From the NCBI GenBank assembly GCA_016508695.1, contig VNKQ01000002.1, positions 2,046,001 to 2,110,000 of the forward strand: a stretch of 64,000 nt of DNA, written 5' to 3'. A program made the translations under genes and the position numbers. The stretch is from Hyphodiscus hymeniophilus (taxonomy: Eukaryota; Ascomycota; Leotiomycetes; Helotiales; Hyphodiscaceae). This document shows positions 46,561 to 58,227 of this stretch, piece after piece. The notes beneath the pieces are model-generated. The model did no database searches, was not told the DNA's origin, and saw only the letters and a program-made list of their open reading frames with translations. Numbering within the stretch: the stretch's first letter is position 1; every line of letters begins with the position of its first letter.

Positions 46561-48575
46561 TTTATGCCACCAGTACGACTCCGGACATGTGCACGAGATT
46601 ACATGAGCAATACCGGCATTGATCCTTGGCGAATCTGGAACCTCTGCTTCAATCTGAGATGGTATTGTCCTAGTGCTTACATATTAGATTGTCTGTCTCC
46701 GAGGACTTTGAAGCCAAGCAGAGCCATAGATGGGGCCGGCGACGGTAGTACGGTAGGGAAGTAAAATTCTCTCGCTCGAGCTTTACCCGTTTGACATCAA
46801 GTTCGACGAATCGACGGCCGGCTACCAGCACATCGGATGCGATCTGCGGTGCTACAAAGTTCCGGCATCCCCTTCGTACTACGAGATGTATCCGATATCT
46901 CTATTTTTACGCACTTGATGATCATGAATTGTCGTCAAGTGCGACTGGACTCTAATCAACGATTTGAGTGTTTCCGTCTTCTCTGTGCGCCGAATCAATG
47001 CAGGAAATGTTGTATCCGCATCCACGGCCTCGTGGGCGCCGTGGGGCTCGTGGGCTCGTCTTCATAAGAAATCCAATATCGATGCAGATTTTCCTCTCAT
47101 CAATGCCGTCTCTCTCACTGCCTTCGTCCACCGTCAATAAATGTCAGAACCGGACTTTTACCCCGTCCAATAAGGGCCATATGTCAGTTGGCGGTTGGCA
47201 TTAAGACTGTAAAGCAATCAATCCCGGATACTTGAACACTCACACCACACCCACGCTCTCGTCTAATATATATTCCCCGATTGTACATGTGCTTCCTTTG
47301 CAGTTGTCTTCGAAACGCCTTCGGCCCTTTGGTGAATTCAGGAGTCAAGACTGCATGAACTTCGAGATAAACTTTTGGGCGTCGACGAATTGGAGAACTA
47401 GAGTGGTTGGTGGTGCGATGGCGCCCAGTTAGCTTTTGCCCAGCTGCCACCAGTCTTTTCGTAATATTCGTATTTACCTCCAAGGTTGCCCTCGAGTGAA
47501 GATCCTCAGGCTGAGAGCAAACGTGACATTTGGGACACTAGAGACCCTTCGACAACCCAGTGCGCCACAGAACAACAACGCTACAAGGCTGTTGATGCAT
47601 TATTGCAGAATGCGACAGTTGAGCAAATGCGTAACCACCAACGTCTCCTCACTGCCTCACGCTACTGAAGTCGATTTCTGCAGATCGGCTCTTCCGACTC
47701 TTCCTGGGAGTCTACTGGGCCCAAGTCCCCTGGCGATCCCCCATCTCGGCGTGCCACCAAACGTTACCAAGGATCTAACACTAAACCGGCTGAAGGGTCG
47801 CTGTGCCTCACGCTGTTCAACCCTGCACCGTGGATCCTTAGTTCGAAACGCAAGGAAGAGCTCGAAGAACAGCGTCGTGGCACCAGACAGGATGGAATCG
47901 TGCCATACTTCGACATGATATCTATGGCACGATTACAGAGAGCAAATTGTAATTGCCGGTGTGGGCTGACATGAGGACAATGTGGTGGCTCTGGAATCTG
48001 GAGGGATGGATATGAGTAAGACTCAAGAGATAGTGAATGCCTGGGATGCCTGGGATGAGATCCCAACCTACCTGCGTACAGCGTCCTAACAGTAGAGAAG
48101 CGACTCCGTAACAAGCTCCGGGTATTTGTACTCGTGCATGAAATCGTTCATCTCTTTCTCCTTGTCAGCTCTCCCCCAATCCCCTTCCCGACTGTTATCA
48201 TATGGAACTCGTAGCTCCATCTAGATATCCACTCACGAGTCACAACGGTCGTCCCCCAAAACCTCCAAAGCATTGCCGGGTTGTCCATGTACGAGATGTC
48301 CCCAATCGTCCGCTGTGGCGCGCCCAAACGTCCCACCACACAAGGCTGAAGAACCGCACCTCATCGGCTGAATTGCGTCCTCCAGAACCACGCCAATCAG
48401 CATCCATACACGGCTTTTGCCTCTGCAATCTCCAAGCCTTGGTATCGCGCATAAAGGGCGCTGGTGAATCCGATCTTTCCTCCCTCCCGCGTCACGTACA
48501 GACGACAGAGTTCTCTTCCCCTTACGATCGACGCGAATCTGAGGACTGGTCGAGTAGAATGCGACCTCGAAATCC
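46561..48575. other. Gene-poor region
   Basis: 2 kb between a plus-strand pyrimidine tract and the protease-like gene. A 66-codon ATG frame starts at 46564 right after the tract but shows no motif. The final 300 bases should hold the promoter of the protease-like gene. Frames on both strands elsewhere look accidental. Confidence 0.4.
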
Positions 48576-51279
48576 ATGATTATGTATGAGAAGTGGTGGA
48601 TGCGGCTACTGGCTCTATCGCTGATATGCAGATGTGCGGCCGGTGCTTCCCCACAAGCTTTGAGTGTTACGCCTTCGACGAATTGGTACGTGGAAGAATG
48701 GATAGGGTCATGCATATGATAGGAGCTGTGCTGATTGTTGGATAGGTACGGCGATGATGGAACTTGGTCTGCGATATCGATAAGACTAGGAAGTCCGGCA
48801 CAATGGGTGGATGTTTTCCCAAGCACCGTGAGCTCCGAGACCTGGGTTGTTGGTACATATGGGTGTGATAAAAGTGAGTGGTTCTTTGGCAGCGTATGAA
48901 TGAGCACAATTCTTTGTTCAAGAAACAGGAAGGAAGGCCTGTCAGGGTTTTCTGAAATTGCGAAACGGAAACTTAAAATTGAAAGAATCGCTCCTAAATG
49001 TTGACATAGATACCATATGTTCGAGCCAAAGAGGAGGCCTCTTTAATTTCTCCAAGTCAACCAGTTGGAACAATGAGGGATTCTTTTATTTAGCAGGCAA
49101 TACTCAGGATGGGTATGGCCAATATGGCCTAGACGACTTGACGTTCGGAACTACGGGTGTAACGATACAGAACGCCATCATTGCTTCTATCAACGAGACC
49201 GAATACTGGGTTGGAGAATTTGGGCTTGGAATTGTGCCGGGAAATTTCACGGATGCAACTTCTTTAAGTGCGATTAGCAACCTTGTTGAGAAAGAAGGCG
49301 TGATTCCTAGTCATTCATATGGATTCACAGCTGGAGCCAAATATCGTGAGTCTTGGTAGGATGTGGGAGAAGATCATTGCTGACACTGTACAGAGCAAAA
49401 AGGAGAGACAGTTTCGTTGACTCTAGGAGGATATGATGAGAATCGGTTCATACCGCACAACACCACGTTCGAATTAAACCCAAGCCAAAATCCTGAAGCT
49501 TATATCAAGTCGGTATCCGTCTCATCTTCAGCGAGTTCGAACAATTGGACAGCACCCGTACAGTTGTTGAGCACTGTTGATCGAGTATCAGCCATTATCG
49601 ACAGCACGACCCCCTATCTATGGTTTCCCCAGTCGGTCTGCCAAAGCTTTGCTGATTCCTTGGGTCTGACGTACAACGAATCCCTGAATATCTACACCTT
49701 TGATGGAAATTCAACGCAGCACGAAGTTCTCGAGAATGCTCAATTGGCCTTCACTTTTACGCTATCTGATATCCAATCTTCTGGAGACGACGTCAATATT
49801 ACTCTACCATATGAAGCTTTCGATTTGCAATTGACATACCCTGCTATCCCCGGTACTAGCTATGGAGCTACGAATTCCTCGGCATATTACTTTCCTCTCA
49901 AACAAGCTTCGAATGAAGCGCAGTATATCATTGGGCGGACGTTCCTACAGGAAGCATATTTGATTACTGACTACGAACGCAACACCTTCTCTGTTCACCA
50001 GGCTGTTCACATCGCTGATCCTATTGGGAATACATCCATCGTGTCCATTACACGTCCTTCAGACAGTACATTAAGTCTACTACCAACATCGTCAAGCAAG
50101 AAAAAGCTCTCAGTGGGCGCAATGGTCGGAATAGCAATTGGTGTAGTAGTAGTTTTCTCGATTCTCTGCCTCACAGTACTCATCCTTTGCCGACGCAAAC
50201 GTCACGAAGGCTCAGACATCTCGTCTTCCGAAAAACCCTCTACTCAATCCCGTACGATATTATCTCGATTCTGGCGCCGTCGAACCTCGCCATGCCACGA
50301 AGCAACAGGGTGCACTTCCTTTCCCGCCGAGGTAGGCGCAGATTTTTCACACGAGCGTTTCGAACTCCCTGCGCCCCTAGGACCTGCAGAACTAGACAGC
50401 GAATCCGGGACTCTCTACGGAACTCTAGAACGAGGTTCCTCAGCCCAAGACTCTTTAAATATATCTGCCTACGAGCGAGCACGACGGAAACTGGAGCGCC
50501 AGCAGAACGCCACTTCACCCCGCTCGGCAACGACAGAAGAATCCTACCCCATTGAGAAAAGCGATCACGACATCTCGCCCATAGGCCATTATCGGCCTGA
50601 AAATACAGTCCCGGATATCGAGACACCGCTCGTGAGTCCTGTGGGAGGGGAAGGTTCAGGAGGTAGTTTGACGATTAGTGGGGCGCCTTCACCAGTCAGT
50701 CCTGGGTTTGGAGCGAGGCTGGAGAACGCAGCCCTTTCTCCGCCGCCCACATACAGGAGAATAAATCCTCAGAACGTAGTCTACGCTGGACGCTTACCCG
50801 ATAACGTCCAACTACCTCGAATTGTACCTAGGATTATCGGACCAGACGGGCACACGATACGTGCTGAGCATACGCTGGAAACCGAGCCGGGCACATTCGG
50901 ATCCGGAAGTGGGAGTGCGGGGGAAAGTAGTTTAGGGAGTATGTACACCGTAAACCAAGAACAGAACACCCGTCATTCTTACATGAATGATGATGTGGAT
51001 TTATACGGGAGTGGAAGTGGAAGGGCCTTTGATAGGGGAGCCAATGCCATTTCGTTCAATGAAAGCGAGGGATTTCACCAGACAGTTCGGTCAGAAGATG
51101 AGAGCAAGTTCCTGAACGAAGGTGCTGAGGGTCTAAGTGCAGATGTGTCAACGAGGGAGTTTATGGACACAGGCAGGGCGAATGGGAGCAGATTTCAGGG
51201 CGAGGAACTGGTGCATGTTCCACAACCTGCCGAGAATCGTTACTCGTGGGAGGAGGAGAGGCTTGATGGTACGGATTAA
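48576..51279 (+). CDS. Membrane-anchored aspartic-protease-like protein, first catalytic Asp replaced
   Basis: Exons 48576-48685, 48746-48873, 49010-49345 and 49394-51279 (introns 60, 136 and 48 bases) give 819 residues. A second in-frame ATG at 48582 would shorten it by two. Residues 1-25 are a signal peptide (WWMRLLALSLICRCAAGAS). The pepsin-like (A1) fold follows: DDGTWSAISIRLGSPAQ, the position of the first active-site triad as FPSTVSSETWVV, the block CSSQRGGLFNFSKSTSW, TLGGYDENRF, and the second triad region AIIDSTTPYLWFP with Asp at residue 261. The first catalytic Asp is Ser63 by alignment to the Trp that follows. One membrane helix spans about 432-456, then CRRKRH and a 360-residue Ser/Pro/Glu-rich cytosolic tail. 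Fungi have many such A1-like surface proteins; loss of the Asp argues for a binding or sensing role and not proteolysis. Confidence 0.85.
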
Positions 51280-52640
51280 AGAACGTGAGAACGTGATCGG
51301 ACATTGGCCCGCTGGCAATGAGAAGGGCTGAGGTGACATTCGGCATTTAGCGTTGGCGTTCTGGATTAATCTCGGACGGGATGGAAGGAAGGGTATATAA
51401 GGATGGAGTCTGTAATCACGGCCGGCTACTTAGCTGAAGAAAACGCGGAAAATTGCTTCGGACCTATCCTAGATACTCGCAATGTTTGAACGAGTCAGCT
51501 CCTGAAGTTTGATAAAAGCATTTTGCGGAATCCAACACATTGAAACAGTATCCCATTTACTCGAGAAAAAATTCGATGATTCGGTCATGAGATCTAGGAA
51601 ACTCTCCTGTCACCTTGTCACGAGATCTTCAGAACAAGACATAAAGCTCGGTTTCAGAAAGGTTTCGTTCATCAACGGCCTGACCTGCGCTCGCAAGATC
51701 AGAGAGTTGCTAGAAGAGGGCAAGCTTGACAGCAGGAGAGTTGCGGTTTGTATTGCTTGGACCGAATGTTGCTAATTCTTCCCTTGAGGTATGCAGTGGT
51801 TGAAATGGGACTATCAGTCTGGACTCAGTAATCTACGATAGGTACAGTTGAGCTATCGAAGCGAGGTGCACGTTCAGTGCGACACTGTCTTGCCAGTTTC
51901 TCGCCCTCCCACTTCATCTCCTCGCGCGCAGGCCAATCCGCAGCTGCCCTGGTCGTTCGTCCTCAATCCCTGATGGAAAGACTCAAGGCGACCATGGATC
52001 AGGCTCAAGCATGGTCTCTTAGTACGGATTATGGGCGGTATAATACCATGCTTGCTTGCGTTGCCAAATACAATAAATCGCCACTCCTTTTGAAGAAACT
52101 ACAAATATGTCCACATTTAGATGCAGGAGAGGCTGCTTTAGAGTTGAACGTCGTGCCGTGACCGCCTCCGCCGTCGCAGAGACGTCGGCGAGCCTTCATC
52201 TTGTCCTCGATGATCGAGTCGTTCTTGTATTCTGTCGACAGGGAGGCTCTTGTCGACAGTGAGGCTTTTGTCGAGTGACATTCTTGTCGATGGAGTGTTT
52301 TGACTCAGCATGTTTGGAGATGGTTATCCTCAATGTGTACTGTATAGGGAAACAGAGTGTGTTATGACTACAGGATTCTCCATAGTGTCGGTAGTGTTGC
52401 TCGTGGATGTAGCTAAGGTCCGCACCCTCATCTGACTGTCTTGCTGCAATCTTCGGGTTTCGCCAGAGATGCGAGCTTGATTTGTGAGGATTTTGGTGTC
52501 GTTGATGCTCACTTCTGTCCATATCTTCCTAACACAGTCTGTTTTTCGTCGAGCTTCTGATGAAAATGTTTTTTTTAAACATGCCCGGCTCGCTCTGAGC
52601 CTCTGACTCTGCCATCCGCTAATCGAAGCAATAATGAAGC
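51280..52640. other. Gene-poor, possibly degraded region
   Basis: Only short frames on both strands, several starting with non-ATG codons. Stretches at 51509-51775 and 51877-52161 (plus) have a protein-like composition without motif and could be relics. No intact gene found. Confidence 0.4.
52229..52302. repeat. Degenerate 17-18 base tandem repeat
   Basis: Four imperfect units built around CTTGTCGACAGTGAGG can be aligned (TCTGTCGACAGGGAGGCT, CTTGTCGACAGTGAGGCT, TTTGTCGAGTGACATT, CTTGTCGATGGAGTGT). Units 1 and 2 are nearly identical and units 3 and 4 have drifted. Confidence 0.6.
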
Positions 52641-52646
52641 CCTTTA

Positions 52647-53092
52647 CCGACTTACTCGGGATTTATCTTAATACGTCCTGCAAATCTCTCATCTGAGCTT
52701 TTTTCCTCTACTCGAACGCACAGCTCCCGAACCGTGGCAGCGATCGCAGCCTACCAATTCGTGCTCTCATCCTCCTCTGCCGCATCTCTCATACGCTCCT
52801 CGACCTCGTCATCGTTGGCTCTTCCAATGGTCTTGCGGATCATGTCCAGGACTATGGTTTGAAGTCTGAGAACCAACCAATTCTCACCTAGAACCTATAG
52901 CTTTTCGAGCTCGACGATCGTGACCGGTGAGGTTGGACTGGCGGGACTGACCTTCTGGAGGTGGACCCAGTCGACGTAGAGGCCAAAGATCGGGACTTCA
53001 ACTTCTAGGGTCTTGATGTGCTTGGAGATACCTTCGATCGAGCCCTCGAAGCTGGCTCCGAGAAGGGGAGAGTGATGGCAGATCAATTGCAT
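52647..53092 (-). pseudogene. Probable pseudogene or unresolved gene, minus strand
   Basis: One minus-strand frame reads as protein for about 145 codons, broken by two TAG codons (52899 and 52753 regions). Parts have a natural composition: ISKHIKTLEVEVPIFGLYVDW, RKTIGRANDDEVEERMRDAAEEDE, and TVRELCVRVEEKSSDERF. Both stops sit beside possible splice signals (CTATAG as acceptor, GTAGGC as donor), so a live multi-exon gene is possible, but no complete set of introns could be fitted. The family is not recognised. Confidence 0.4.
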
Positions 53093-53772
53093 TTGAATGA
53101 CAGGTTCTTAGCCGGTACCATAGCAGCGACCAAGGTTTGTGTTGTGCTGGAGGGCGTTAGCTATGAATCGACGAAAGCGATAGGTTGGAGGCAGGTCATA
53201 CGAAAAGTCGAGAGCCTTTGTTGGTGCCTTTCTCAAGGGAAGCTTCCGGGAGGGAGATACTTGGAAGTACTGCCCGGTGGACCACTGCTTTGTGGTACAT
53301 TTTGGGTTGGAGCACCGGCAGACATTGTTTATTATTAGATGGATAACTTGTTGTAAGTTGCAGAACTTTGCGTGCACAAGATCTTTCACAGCACAGATAC
53401 CGGGTTAGTGCTGCTCACGTAGAAGTGAGCGAAAGTCCCGGAAATATTTACTTGCCATTTTCCTAAGTAGTAGTGACAAGTCATAACAATCCAAATCAAT
53501 ACGAAGTTTTTCAATTCCTACGGATCATTTTCATAATAAATGTCCCACATAACTGTGTACTACAGGTTGAATTAGCCTTCCAGTGCGGCCATCAGGTACT
53601 AAGTCCGATCGCTAAACCCCTGATTAGAAATGCATCAAATCAGGTGCGGCAGCTACCTTAGGCAGATCGACTGTACAGTCAGTATGTAATGACGTCCCAT
53701 GTTCTCCCTAGTACTTAAAACCCAACAGAAACCCTTGATCATCCTAAATAACGCAATTGTCTCCGTCTCGAA
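53093..53772. other. Spacer upstream of the carbonyl reductase gene
   Basis: About 680 bases. The first half contains plus-strand frames without motif, the second half is AT-rich and is presumably the promoter of the next gene. Confidence 0.45.
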
Positions 53773-54736
53773 ATGGCATCAAGGATCGGAGTCGTCACCG
53801 GCGCAAACAAGGGAATTGGACTCGCAATTGGTGATTGCAACCCCCTGCTCATCTCGACCCATCACTGACTCCTCCCAGTCCGGAATTTAGCACTGCAATA
53901 CCCTAAATCACCACTCCACTCGGGTTCCTTCCTTATCTACCTGACTGCACGTTCAACAGAACGCGGAAGCGAGGCAGTCAAGGTATTGAACAGCGATCCC
54001 GCTCTCAAGAAAGCAAAGGTTTTGGCGCAAGATGGGGGCGACACGACGATCAAGTTTCAGACACTTGATATCAGCGATGTGGCAAGTATCCATGCATTCA
54101 GAGATTTCCTGAAGAAGGAACATCCGGAGGGCATTGATGTTCTGGTCAATAATGCTGGGATTGCGATGGATGGTTTCAGTAAGTTGGTCAATTCTTGGCT
54201 GGTCATGACGCTGACCTGCTGTAGATGACAAAGTCGTCAAAGAGACGATCCATACCAATTATTATGGCAGTCTTGCTGCGACTCAAGATCTGCTCCCATT
54301 GATCCGTCCCGGAGGGCGTCTTGTCAATGTTGCATCTTCTGCTGGTCATCTGAATAAGTACTCAGCAGCGCTTCAAGAGTCATTCTTGTCTGCCTCTAAG
54401 ACTTCTGTTTCAGCATGCTCAGCTGTCATGGAGAAGTTTATCGAAGCAGTCAAGGCTGGGAAGGAGAAGGAGGAAGGTTTCCCGAGCGCCGCGTACGCTG
54501 TGTCTAAAGCTGGTGAGATAGCATTTACGAAGGCCATCGCCATGGAGGCAGAGAAGGAGGGGAAGAAGGTTCTAATCAATGCTTGCTGCCCTGGTTATGT
54601 CAATACCGATATGTCAAAGGGAAATGGCACAAAGACTGTGGATGAGGGTGCTGAAACTCCGGTTCTGCTGGCTTTGGGCGAGATTGAAGGGAAGACTGCT
54701 GGATTCTGGCTCAGTGAAAAGACCATTGAGTGGTAA
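53773..54736 (+). CDS. Carbonyl reductase-like short-chain dehydrogenase
   Basis: Exons 53773-53830, 53879-54178 and 54225-54736, with introns of 48 and 46 bases, give 289 residues. The classical SDR signs are all present: cofactor motif TGANKGIG at residues 9-16, TARS typical of NADPH users, DISD, NNAG, and the active-site YAVSK (Tyr-x-x-x-Lys) preceded by a Ser in NVASSAG. The insertion between the catalytic Ser and Tyr is longer than in most SDRs, which fits monomeric carbonyl reductases of the CBR1 type that reduce quinones, ketones and aldehydes with NADPH in the cytosol. The actual substrate is unknown. The neighbour downstream is a tRNA gene. Confidence 0.9.
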
Positions 54737-55026
54737 AGTACCCTGCAAGAATTGTGCCAGCAAAGGTATACAATCGTTCGATTAATTTCGGGCGCTCAAA
54801 TCTTTTGGGGAGCCCAATACATGTATCCTGAAACGTGAAGGCAACACTTTTATGACGCATGATTTTACTTCTTTACAAGTTCAGAGACAAATGAGCGCTC
54901 TGTGTGCAAAAGCAAAAAGAAATGCAAAAGTTTGGCTTTTCCATAGGCTCGCTAATCAGACGCAGAGCATTGCGACCAACGCAGGAAATTGCAAAAACAA
55001 AAAAAATCTCAAGGTGGAGCAATTGA

Positions 55027-55116
55027 AGCTCCCTAACCGGTTCGAACGATTGACCTGAAGATAATGGGTTGTTTTCACAACTGCAATCTTCCGCTCTACC
55101 ACTGAGCTAAAGGAGC
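55027..55116 (-). tRNA. tRNA-Cys (GCA) with an intron
   Basis: On the minus strand the cloverleaf folds as: acceptor stem GCTCCTT with AGGGAGC (one G-T pair), TA, D-stem GCTC/GAGC around AGTGGTA, anticodon stem GAAGA/TCTTC, variable loop AGGTC, T-stem AATCG/CGGTT around TTCGAAC, and discriminator T. The anticodon loop is interrupted: TTGCAG then about 18 bases (TTGTGAAAACAACCCATT) then A, which places GCA after T33, so the tRNA is Cys. Split points of the intron are inferred from the loop needing seven bases. Confidence 0.9.
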
Positions 55117-56393
55117 TATTCCAAGGACATAATTTGTGAATGTTGAGTGAAAAAGTTTTTATTTCAATCTATTAGACATTTAGGTTTTTGTGGTGCGTGG
55201 TCGATTGTGATTCGTTGTGTCTGTCTTTGTTCGGCCGAGTGAAGCCGAGGTTTGCCGGGAGCCCATGACAATCTAAAAAGTGATCAAAAGGACATCATCT
55301 ATGTAGTATGAGCTGCAGACTAGAAGAACTAGAAAGTTTCTCATAGATGAAGTGCTCCTCTTCTCACAGAATTGGTTTTGAAGTCTTTGTGGTCAACTAT
55401 ACTGAAATGATCTGCCCTCACTCTCAAATCTTTATGACTTATAACAAAAAAGTCCAACCACTCTTGTAGTCGAAAGAGCGTACGAGGTTAGTTGCTTAAA
55501 TCCTGTGAATGATATGAGCTCTTGTGCAGAGTTGCATATCTTAATTCTTGCTGTTTTTCCGGGACAACCCCCTGGCTTTGATTACCGGAGCTGCTTTCTT
55601 TCTGGAGAACAAGAGTCTATTTACTATGGCGGATCTTACAGCGGAGAACGGGTGCAAGACTAGAAGAATGGACACTAGTTGGAGCAATACTGGGAAACTC
55701 TAAGCATTTACTCCTAAGACGGGCCCCAAAGCAGGCTTCTGCAGTAAAAGAGGTAATATAAACCATCCTTGTTCCAATATTGAAACCCAAGCAATTTCCA
55801 GTTAAACACACGATGTTTGTACAATGCCCAATTGCCAGAATTATCAATTCATAAGATGCTACATGACTGAGATAATGGGGCTTTTGGCCGCTGCGTCCAA
55901 GGCACCTCTTCCAATCAATGGTAGGAATCCCGGTTGTGAACGAGGACTTCCTTGTGCCTACAGTGATGTTTGGGTTTATGAATCCATCAACGGATCAGTA
56001 ATGATAACGCAAATTGTCCACGACCTCGATGAAGAAAGGAATTCAAGAAAGTAGTGTAATCGTCTAACAAGAGCATGGGCTCTGAAACGGTTCATTTCCA
56101 ATTAGACAGAATCTCGAATAGCAGTAATGTAAAACAGAACCTTTGAAGCTGGAAATGGGTATATTGACTACATGCTACCTGATGCTAATCTAGTAGCCAA
56201 CCTTTAGACGCCATAAAAGCAATGCCATCCTTCTCAAATCAGATCAGCGATTTCCTTCATGCGCCCATACCTAGTCTTACACAAAATCGATCCAGATGCA
56301 AACGCCTATCAATGTCCGTCGAATCATCCTCTGCATTCATCGCTCAAACACAAGAGCATGTTTCTTTCATCCCTGCATGCTGCTTGGAGCAAT
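55117..56393. other. Spacer between tRNA-Cys and the Clr2 gene
   Basis: 1.3 kb of AT-rich sequence with no coding frame above 80 codons and no recognisable RNA. The last part is the 3' region of the Clr2 gene. Confidence 0.5.
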
Positions 56394-58227
56394 CTAGAAA
56401 TTCATGAACTGATCGACATCCGTCGCTACGAATTGCGGTTGCTGGCTTTGCTGTGCATCGGGGAAAAGATCATCAGCTTGAGCACCATCGAGCCCACGAG
56501 AGACTTTGAAATCCACAGGCACAGCTCCACCAAGCGTATCCTTTCGGTTCTTCTTTCTTACCCCTGTGAGGATGCTACTGTCTCCTCTACCATTCATCCA
56601 CATGCTCGCATCCAGCATCCCACCCGTTGCAATATCCTCCTGAAATTGTTGCGCACCTCGAAGAATCGGAAGTAATGTCCGAGTCTCATACCAACGGCCT
56701 TTGACGTCTGCAATTCCCCTGCGAGCATTGACCTCAAGCATTTGCCACTCATACCATACTCCTTTCTTTGCTGCGTCTGCGACCTCATTCCGAAATCGGA
56801 GATCTGCTACCATTCGCGCTGGTAGGTTTGGAGTCGGCCATTCGGAGCGATCCTTATACGGTGTCGGCATAGCGTTTAACTTATAGACATCGCCTACAAA
56901 TGTAACAACAGAAACTGAGGGAGGCGTTGTCCGTTCGATGAGTTTCTGGATAATGAGGACAACGATATCGTCTTCAGGAACACGTAGTCGGACTGGGTCG
57001 CCAACCCAGATTTTTTCGGCGCCCAGGAACATTCCGTTGTAGTGTACCTCTCCTGGAGCTGCTAAGGGGTTATCGACACGATCGAAGAGCGAGTAACTAC
57101 CATCAATGGACTTCGCGGCGAGAATGCTGCCGTCAACTGTAGCATCGCCTTGTCCAAAATCTCCTCTCACTACTCGGTCCCAAGGCACTTGCTCATATGT
57201 GAGGTTCTTGATTGGTTGGTGGGTCGTGACTGGGACACTCCATGCTAGCCATGGTCGAATTTGATCTTCTTGGTCTTTGATTTGGTATAGCGGATGTGCA
57301 AGAGGGTGGGAAAGAGGTTGGACGAGATAGCGCGGCTTATTGTTCTGTGTCTGGCGCTTCGAAATTACTGCAAGACCCCATGCTTGTCCTTTGTTGAACC
57401 AAACTAGCTCTCCTGGTCTATACAGATATTTGCCATTGGGCTCATTGTCCAGCTTTTGCTCGGCGGATTGTTTGGCGGATGCTGGCAATGTAGCTTTAGA
57501 TGTAAGACCTGGTTAGCGTCAGTAAAAACCAGTGGCAGCAGTAAACCACACACTTTTCTGACTGACTACTGGGACTCGCGCTTGCGGAAGCTGCGGTGTA
57601 GCCTTGGTCTCTCTCTTCAGAGTAACATCGCCTTTAGTCGCCACCTCCGCGGGCTCTTCATCGCCATCGGGAGAACATATCTTGCATGAACAGTTCTTAG
57701 GATCACCATCTACATCTGTTGCCAACCATAATACATGTGGGAAGAAGTCCGCCGGACTTCTAAATCGCTTCTTCCGGCCATCTGGATGTCCGTAGAGGTA
57801 TGCATCTTGTCGCTCAAAAACGCCAGCAGCATGTTTTCCCTTATCGTTCTTCTTCTCATCTGCTGTCTTATTCACCTTGTATTTGACATGTTCCCATAGT
57901 ATGTAGCCTTCAGGAAGTTGCTTCAGGATGTAATTCCTATCTTTAAAGTGTCAGGATGTCTCAATGAATAGATGTGTTGTGAGACTTACCAGCGTGTTCT
58001 TTTCCACCCAGAAGATGCATTAACATCCCTCCAATCTTGCGTCTCCAATCGATAGCCTTTGGCTCATCTGGATCAAGTTTCTTATAACAGTCAACCATGC
58101 CATCCTTATCTGGGCTATCGTTCAATTGCGCTGCCGTGGGCTGATTGAGTTCTCGAACACCCATCTTTGTGATGACCTCGAGCTGGCCATCGGAGCGCTC
58201 GATTGTTAATGGATAGTAGGGCGCCAT
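56394..58227 (-). CDS. clr2: Clr2-like transcription-silencing protein
   Basis: Exons 58227-57990, 57940-57554 and 57508-56394, with introns of 49 and 45 bases, give 579 residues. The upstream ATG at 58329 would add 34 residues with no conserved look, so MAPYYPLTIERSDG is taken as the start. The N-terminal domain (GDPKNCSCKICSPDGDEEP, RFRSPADFFPHVLWLATD) and the later BAH-like domain (YRPGELVWFNKGQAWGLAVI, IWVGDPVRLR) match fungal cryptic-loci-regulator 2 proteins. In fission yeast Clr2 is a subunit of SHREC, which joins the histone deacetylase Clr3 and the remodeller Mit1 to silence heterochromatin. The CSCKICSP motif could hold a metal. The gene is divergent from a SNF2 ATPase gene. Confidence 0.85.

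Noticed and set aside
48233..48907. 224-codon minus-strand ATG frame
   Set aside because: It lies antisense to exons 1-2 of the aspartic-protease-like gene, whose signal peptide, lobe motifs and phases all fit. The minus frame has no motif.
51280..53772. Transposon remnant
   Set aside because: The region looks degraded, but no terminal repeats, transposase, reverse transcriptase or integrase pattern could be read, so no mobile element is called.
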